From Propionibacteriaceae bacterium (GTDB lineage Bacteria > Actinomycetota > Actinomycetes > Propionibacteriales > Propionibacteriaceae): a DNA stretch of 17,993 nt. The stretch spans positions 1 through 17,993 of the forward strand of contig JAUMYR010000048.1 in NCBI GenBank assembly GCA_030528545.1, given 5' to 3'. This document shows positions 14,197 to 17,993 of this stretch, piece after piece. The position numbers and the translations under genes were made by a program. Each line of letters opens with the position of its first letter. The first letter of the stretch is position 1. Below the pieces are notes generated by a model, which was not told the origin of the DNA, made no database searches, and saw only the letters and a list, made by a program, of their open reading frames with translations.

Positions 14197-15930
14197 CTAG
14201 ACCGTGTCCACCCCCCGCGTCTCGTACACCGAGGGGGTGTAATTACCGTTGATTAGCTCCGAAATGGCGTTCGTGAGGGCGGATACGCCGTCGATCTTGT
14301 CGCCGGAGTGTGCCTTGTCGGGCTTGACGTTCCCGGCGGCGTCCGTCGCGACAGCAAGGTTGTCGACCATCCAACGCATGATCGGGTTACCGCCGTGCCT
14401 GATGTGGGGGTGGCCTCGCTTCCCCTTGAGGATGAGACGCTGAACCTCTTTCAGGGCCGGGCTCAGCGTCTGGAAGCCTTGCTGCACCCTGACCACGGGC
14501 AGGCCTGCCGCGAGGAGGTTGTTGACGACCTGCTGAGCTCCCCACATGTCGGTACCGAGCGCCTGCACGCTGAACATGCCAGCGTCACGGAGGATCTGCT
14601 GCTCAACGAAGTCGTAATCGGTGACATTGCCAGGAGTGAGGCTGAGCCACCCCTGGGGGACCCACTCGCGGGAGGCCGCGGCGGCCGTGCGCCGGTCCAG
14701 GCTGTCAAGGTTCTCCTCCGGTGTCCAGAACCGCCATAGGGCGTCGTAGGTTTCGTGCCCCGTCGGGAACAGCCAGCACAGTGCTGTCAGGTCCGAGGTC
14801 GACCCCAGGTCGAGACCACCAACGCACATGCGCCCACCCAGGTCGGACTCTGTGATCTTGGCCCCGGCGTTCCGGTCCCAGGCTGCAAGATCCAGGAAGG
14901 CCGTCACCTGTCGGGTGCGCATCCCGGCGTGGAGGCGCTTGAAGCGTCCCAGCAGCGCCGGGGAGGACCGCGCCTTGGTGATTTCGGTTTCCAGGAAACT
15001 TCGGGTTGGGCTGATCGGATAGCCCGGGTTCGCGATCTCCAGATTCCGCAAACTCAGCGGGTCAGCATCGTCAGGGAGGCCGAACACCACACCGAAGGTG
15101 GATGGGTCCTTCAGCACACCCCGGGCCAGCTGTTCCACGGTGTGCCGTTTCTCGGCGTAGATCGTGTTCGGCCGGGATGCGTCCGCGGTGGTAATAAAGA
15201 TCACCAGCGGCTGCTCGCGAGAACCCGTGCCGGATTCGATCGTGTCCACTAGGTCGCGCTTCTTGTGGACATGCAATTCGTCCACAACCGCGCCATGGAT
15301 GTTGGCCCCATGCTGGGCGTCGGCGGCCGAAGAGATCACCTGGAACACCGAGCCGGAGCGGACATGCTCAATCTTGTCCGTCAGTGGGCGGAAGCGTCCC
15401 CGCAATTGCGGGGACTTCTCGACCAGGCGCTTCGCGGGCTGGAACACAAACCCAGCCTGCGATTTCGTGGATGCGGCGGCAATGACTTGCGCGCCAAACT
15501 CCCCATCCGCCCCGGTGAGGTAGAGGCCTAGTCCGCCGCTCAACGTCGACTTGCCGTTCTTGCGCGGCACCTCCATGAATGCGGTCCTCACCACCCGCAC
15601 CATCGTGCCGAACTCGTTCTCGCGTACCCAGCCGAACACCGGCGCCAGGAAGTAAGCGACCTGCCACGAGTCAGGGACGAGCGGCTTACCCGCCAGGCGC
15701 CCCTGCGTGTGGCGCAGGGCGGCCATGCTCCGCAAGACCCGGTCCACCCGCTCGGGGTCGAACACGGATGCCTTGAGCGACCCACCCTCAGGGGTCTTGT
15801 GCAACGGCGGGTGCCGGGGTAGCTCATAGCCTCGCGTCCGCAGATACCACGCCACCTCAGGGCTCAGCTTGAGGCGGCGGAGCACCGATCGCGAGGGGAT
15901 GCGCGCCTCAGAAGGGGTTGTCACCTCCAT
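14197..15930 (-). CDS. Terminase large subunit (packaging ATPase/nuclease)
   Basis: A 577-residue protein starting at ATG 15930, overlapping the small subunit gene by 23 bases. The ATPase half shows a Walker A-like VPRKNGKST at 121-129 and a Walker B VVDE at 215-218 (DELHVHKKRD follows), with the coupling motif TTAD near 247-250. The nuclease half starts with GLDLGSTSDLTAL near 372-384 (Asp374 and Asp380) and ends with DKIDGVSAL, where Asp547 is the likely third metal ligand. Length and layout match Terminase_1 family large subunits of HK97-like phages. It cuts the concatemer at cos and pumps DNA through the portal encoded next door. Confidence 0.95.
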   Translation of the reverse strand: MEVTTPSEARIPSRSVLRRLKLSPEVAWYLRTRGYELPRHPPLHKTPEGGSLKASVFDPERVDRVLRSMAALRHTQGRLAGKPLVPDSWQVAYFLAPVFGWVRENEFGTMVRVVRTAFMEVPRKNGKSTLSGGLGLYLTGADGEFGAQVIAAASTKSQAGFVFQPAKRLVEKSPQLRGRFRPLTDKIEHVRSGSVFQVISSAADAQHGANIHGAVVDELHVHKKRDLVDTIESGTGSREQPLVIFITTADASRPNTIYAEKRHTVEQLARGVLKDPSTFGVVFGLPDDADPLSLRNLEIANPGYPISPTRSFLETEITKARSSPALLGRFKRLHAGMRTRQVTAFLDLAAWDRNAGAKITESDLGGRMCVGGLDLGSTSDLTALCWLFPTGHETYDALWRFWTPEENLDSLDRRTAAAASREWVPQGWLSLTPGNVTDYDFVEQQILRDAGMFSVQALGTDMWGAQQVVNNLLAAGLPVVRVQQGFQTLSPALKEVQRLILKGKRGHPHIRHGGNPIMRWMVDNLAVATDAAGNVKPDKAHSGDKIDGVSALTNAISELINGNYTPSVYETRGVDTV

Positions 15931-16390
15931 CCGTAGCCCCCTCGTTCGGCAGGTGCCGCTCAGCTGCTGGCGTCAGCCCGAACTCAGCCGCCCATGCCCG
16001 GAAGTCTTTGCTCGCACGCTCCTCGATTCCGACCCATGGTGCGGCCACCACGCCTTGCGAGTTCTTTCCCAGCAACCCGTTCTCGTGGCGGTGCCGGGCC
16101 GCCTCCCGCCACCTGGCCCAGGTCTCGCAGGCCACCTCTAGCGCTGCCGCGTCTACCGGTTTCAGCAGCCCTATGGTGGTCATCTGCTCAACCACCCGGT
16201 CCCACAGCCACGAGGCGTCACCGGACAACCCCTCCGGCTTGTCCGGCACACCCCGCCCGAAGTTAGGTGTTGGCTGGATAGGGCGCCCACCGGAATCTGT
16301 TGGCAGCCCATCCTTGCGCACCCCGCGACCGGTGAGAATCCGCAGGTGCGTGGGGCGGGGAGTGCGCCCAGCGCTCGCCGGGGACGCCAT
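15908..16390 (-). CDS. Terminase small subunit, P27 family
   Basis: A 160-residue protein starting at ATG 16390 behind GAGAGGAGGT; the longer frame upstream reads through the intergenic region and is not used. Seen features: a basic Pro-rich start (TPRPTHLRILTGRG), PNFGRGVPDKPEGLSGDASW, and a helical core with EQMTTIGLLKPVDAAALEVACETWARW, the P27-type small terminase pattern, then VVAAPWVGIEERASKDFRAWAAEFGLTPAAER, which is the strongest family signature. It recognises the packaging site and hands the DNA to the large subunit. The 23-base overlap suggests translational coupling. Confidence 0.92.
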   Translation of the reverse strand: MASPASAGRTPRPTHLRILTGRGVRKDGLPTDSGGRPIQPTPNFGRGVPDKPEGLSGDASWLWDRVVEQMTTIGLLKPVDAAALEVACETWARWREAARHRHENGLLGKNSQGVVAAPWVGIEERASKDFRAWAAEFGLTPAAERHLPNEGATDGGDNPF

Positions 16391-16535
16391 GCGCACCTCC
16401 TCTCGCTGAGGGGCCTTTGGGATGTGAGATATTTCGTGCGGGACTGCCCGCGCGGGCTGGGTGGTGCCACCATGAGGCGTGAACGCCCCCTCCCGCGCCC
16501 TGTGCGCCACGCTGAGCGCCTTTCAGGGCCTCGCC
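16391..16535. other. Gap between HNH and small terminase genes; candidate cos region
   Basis: Non-coding gap of 145 bases, the longest between late genes here. It contains a perfect 12-base palindrome, GCCCGCGCGGGC (16446-16457), and several GGCGC repeats in the half next to the HNH gene. There is no convincing -35/-10 pair on the minus strand. HNH plus terminase modules are typical of cos phages, and cos often lies beside these genes, so this is the best place for it; no cleavage site can be fixed by eye. Confidence 0.35.
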
Positions 16536-16904
16536 CTACCCCAGGTACCCCCGGGCATCTTTTCGGCGCTTAGCGTCGTTTCCTTGCCTGGCGGTCCGTT
16601 GCTGGTGGCAGCTCTGGCACAGGCTGCGGGTCATGTCGATGTTGAGCCAGCTGGTTCCTTGGCCGCTGTCGTCGGTGTAGTCGGTGCCGTCGAGGTGGTC
16701 GGCTTGGGTGGCTACGTCTCCGCAGAGCTGGCACCAGGGGTCGATGCGTAGCCGTTCGGTTCGGGTGCTGCGCCAGCGTGGGTCGCTGGTGCTGTTGCGC
16801 CGCCAGCTGGCGGGTTTGCGTACCCAGGCGGTGTCGCAGTGTGGGCAGCGTCCGGCTACGAGCTGGTGGCAGTGGGCGCAGCGGCGTGGCGGTGCGCTGG
16901 GCAT
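16536..16904 (-). CDS. HNH endonuclease of the packaging module
   Basis: A 122-residue protein. ATG 16904 is chosen because AGGAGG lies 5 bases upstream; the longer frame from a TTG at 16985 runs through a hairpin and is rejected. An N-terminal zinc knuckle has Cys9, Cys12, Cys20 and Cys23 (CAHC, CPHC). The HNH core has Cys58 and Cys61 (CQLC), His70 in QADHLDG, Asn88 in LNIDMTRSLC, and Cys96, Cys99 and His100 in CQSCHQQR, which together give the metal site and zinc ligands. HNH proteins next to terminase genes are known in HK97-like phages to stimulate specific cos cleavage by the large subunit. A homing endonuclease is less likely given its fixed place in the operon. Confidence 0.9.
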   Translation of the reverse strand: MPSAPPRRCAHCHQLVAGRCPHCDTAWVRKPASWRRNSTSDPRWRSTRTERLRIDPWCQLCGDVATQADHLDGTDYTDDSGQGTSWLNIDMTRSLCQSCHQQRTARQGNDAKRRKDARGYLG

Positions 16905-16925
16905 GGGCACCTCCTGGGTAGCACG

Positions 16926-16957
16926 AAGCCCCCAGGCGGTGTGTGCCTTGGGGGCTT
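16926..16957 (+). terminator. Hairpin with 9-bp perfect outer stem (terminator-like)
   Basis: AAGCCCCCA (16926-16934) pairs with TGGGGGCTT (16949-16957), and an inner GGC/GCC helix closes a 7-base loop with one bulged T. On the plus strand it is followed by TTCTT, a weak U-tract; on the minus strand by CGTGC, so it is better as a plus-strand terminator but may work both ways. It sits between the helix-turn-helix gene and the HNH gene, and could separate regulatory from late transcription. Confidence 0.5.
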
Positions 16958-16981
16958 TCTTGCGGGCATGCTCCGCCCGCT

Positions 16982-17773
16982 TCAATTGTGCAGCCTAGTC
17001 ACAAGCGTGTGGTTTTGCAAGCGGGTGGCGTTGCGGAGATGTTCGACGTCGCTGATGCGGACCGTGAGCCGTCCGTGGCCGTCGTGCGTGTGGGGGAGCC
17101 TGTTGCGGGTGATCCATGAGCGGATCGTCCAGTGGCTTAGGCCGAGGGTCTCTGCGGCGGTGGGGATGGTGACGGGGGCTTCTGGTGGTGTCGGGGGCTG
17201 GGTGGGGGCTGTGCGTCCTGAGTCCCAGGATGCTTCGCATTCGAGGCACACCATCCGGGTGTCGGCGTGGGTGTAGACCGCGGAGCGTGGGCTGGAGCAG
17301 GCTAGGCAGGTTCGGGCTGGGGGGATTCGGTCGCCGAGGGCGGTACGGAGGCTGTGTCGCAGGGTGGCGATGTCGCGCGCCATTTCGGTGACCCACTGCT
17401 GGGCGCAGGCGTAGTCGAGCATCGCGAGGAGCCATGCGCATTCGGTGGCGATGGTGGCGGGGTCGGTGAGGTCGGGGTAGTCCAGCCCTAGTTCCATCGC
17501 GTCTTCGTGGATCACTCTGGACCAGGATTCGAGCATCGCGAGTGGGGCGAGGTCGCTCACGTGGACGCTGCGGGGGTCGAGACCCCACCAGTCGCTCGGG
17601 CGGGTGGTGTCGAGGAGGTGCACGACGGTGAGGTTGAGGGGTGGGTGGGCTCCGGCGGTTGTGCCCGCTGTGGGGTGTGATGTGCGCAGGCTGGCGGGTC
17701 CGACGCTGCGTAGGAGCTCCCACTCGTCGGGGATGATCCGTAGCGCTTCGGCGAGGAATGCATAGCGGCTCAT
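16982..17773 (-). CDS. Zinc-ribbon and helix-turn-helix DNA-binding protein
   Basis: A 263-residue protein. ATG 17773 is chosen because AAGGAG lies 10 bases upstream; the extra 15 residues of the longer frame would start inside the divergent promoter. Residues 1-150 are mostly helical with no family I recognise (FLAEALRIIPDEWELL at the start; ATECAWLLAMLDYACAQQW near 109-127). A four-cysteine zinc ribbon follows: CLAC at 156-159 and CLEC at 176-179. The C-terminal part (about 203-240) is a winged helix-turn-helix of the MerR/excisionase type, IPTAAETLGLSHWTIRSWI then RLTVRISDVEHL. It may regulate the late genes or its own divergent promoter. Seen at this spot in other actinophages, with no known role. 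Confidence 0.8.
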   Translation of the reverse strand: MSRYAFLAEALRIIPDEWELLRSVGPASLRTSHPTAGTTAGAHPPLNLTVVHLLDTTRPSDWWGLDPRSVHVSDLAPLAMLESWSRVIHEDAMELGLDYPDLTDPATIATECAWLLAMLDYACAQQWVTEMARDIATLRHSLRTALGDRIPPARTCLACSSPRSAVYTHADTRMVCLECEASWDSGRTAPTQPPTPPEAPVTIPTAAETLGLSHWTIRSWITRNRLPHTHDGHGRLTVRISDVEHLRNATRLQNHTLVTRLHN

Positions 17774-17795
17774 GTCTGGCACTCTCCTTAGGTTG

Positions 17796-17826
17796 TGTCT
17801 AGTCCGGGTTGACAACATTGTCTAGT
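17796..17826 (-). promoter_or_regulatory. Possible minus-strand promoter of the helix-turn-helix gene
   Basis: Two TAGACA boxes on the minus strand are exactly 17 bases apart because TGTCTAGT is repeated at 17796-17803 and 17819-17826. As -35 the box differs from TTGACA at one base; as -10 it is poor. It would place the start of transcription about 20 bases before ATG 17773. Weak evidence. Confidence 0.35.
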
Positions 17827-17837
17827 GGCGCTAGACT
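17809..17837 (+). promoter_or_regulatory. SigA-type promoter of the HicA-like gene
   Basis: TTGACA (17809-17814) is a perfect -35 box, followed after 17 bases by TAGACT (17832-17837), a 4-of-6 -10 box. Only 6 bases separate the -10 box from the ATG at 17844, so transcription would begin at or next to the start codon and the mRNA would be leaderless, which is common in actinobacteria and fits the absence of a Shine-Dalgarno. Confidence 0.75.
17820..17836. promoter_or_regulatory. Palindromic operator candidate over the -10 box
   Basis: GTCTAG (17820-17825), a TGGCG spacer and CTAGAC (17831-17836) form a perfect 6-bp inverted repeat that covers the spacer and -10 box of the plus-strand promoter. 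A third GTCTAG half-site lies at 17797-17802, 23 bases (about two helix turns) upstream. This is the pattern of a dimeric repressor site, such as a HicB antitoxin or the neighbouring helix-turn-helix protein. Confidence 0.55.
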
Positions 17838-17843
17838 GGTTCT

Positions 17844-17993
17844 ATGAAGCGCAAGGCGGTCCTCGACAAGATCCGCAAAGCGGCGCGTGCTGCTGGGCTG
17901 GCATTCGAGATCACGGAACTGACCAGGCATACCGCGGTCCGGGTGGGTTCGACAACGCGGACGCTGGGTCGCCACACGGAGGTTGACGACATC
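17844..17993 (+). CDS. hicA: HicA-like mRNA interferase toxin (partial, C-terminus beyond window)
   Basis: Fifty codons from ATG 17844 to the right edge, opposite in direction to all other genes. The sequence fits small HicA toxins: a basic helix with MKRKAVLDKIRKAARAAG, a strand FEITELTRH whose His28-29 region matches the catalytic His of the family, VRVGS as the next strand, then RTLGRHTEVDDI where the family has a conserved RH and an acidic turn. HicA enzymes are double-stranded-RNA-binding-fold RNases that cut mRNA and are neutralised by HicB. A hicB gene would be expected right after it, outside the window. It could also be a solitary phage- or host-borne homologue used in defence or lysogeny upkeep. 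Confidence 0.7.
   Translation, partial: MKRKAVLDKIRKAARAAGLAFEITELTRHTAVRVGSTTRTLGRHTEVDDI

Noticed and set aside
16905..16985. TTG-started longer form of the HNH protein
   Set aside because: It reads through a stable hairpin and lacks a ribosome site, whereas ATG 16904 has AGGAGG at proper spacing.
8122..17773. Satellite (PICI-like) or gene transfer agent instead of a full phage
   Set aside because: Complete head, neck, tail and packaging sets with an HNH/terminase cos-type module are present, which fits an ordinary siphovirus; nothing specific to satellites or gene transfer agents is seen.

Overview
This window is the late (packaging, head and tail) module of a tailed phage or prophage in a high-GC Gram-positive host, most likely an actinobacterium. 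The evidence is the very GC-rich sequence, frequent GTG starts, tightly overlapping genes, an HK97-type head gene order and siphovirus-type tail genes. No integrase, replication gene, holin or chromosomal gene is visible, so the host genus cannot be named. An integrated prophage is the likeliest state, but a virion genome cannot be excluded.

Almost everything is on the minus strand and is read from right to left. At the right edge is a divergent pair: a plus-strand HicA-like toxin gene (17844 to the window edge, cut) and a minus-strand gene for a zinc-ribbon plus helix-turn-helix protein (17773-16982). The 70 bp between them hold a good plus-strand promoter overlapped by a palindromic operator candidate. 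Next come an HNH endonuclease (16904-16536), a 145-bp gap that could hold the cos site, the small and large terminase subunits, an HK97-type portal, a MuF-type head protein that has no good start codon, a prohead protease and the HK97-fold major capsid protein.

A short run of connector genes follows (10242-8723: a small acidic-then-basic protein, head-tail connector, head closure protein, gp10-like protein, tail terminator). Then come the major tail protein, the tail assembly chaperone pair joined by a probable -1 frameshift, the 719-residue tape measure protein, the distal tail protein, a 903-residue tail-hub protein with extra carbohydrate-binding-like domains, two related small minor tail proteins and a GH18-family glycoside hydrolase that runs off the left edge.

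Together the genes encode DNA cutting and packaging, shell assembly and maturation, tail assembly and a tail tip that probably binds and cuts surface glycans. Three points stand out. Perfect 12-13 bp GC hairpins without U-tracts follow both the major capsid and the major tail gene. The portal and MuF reading frames overlap with no canonical start for the second. The adhesion region combines lectin-like, Ig-like, hub, CBM-like and GH18 domains. I saw no CRISPR array, tRNA, rRNA or insertion sequence, and no gene-free stretch longer than 300 bases.
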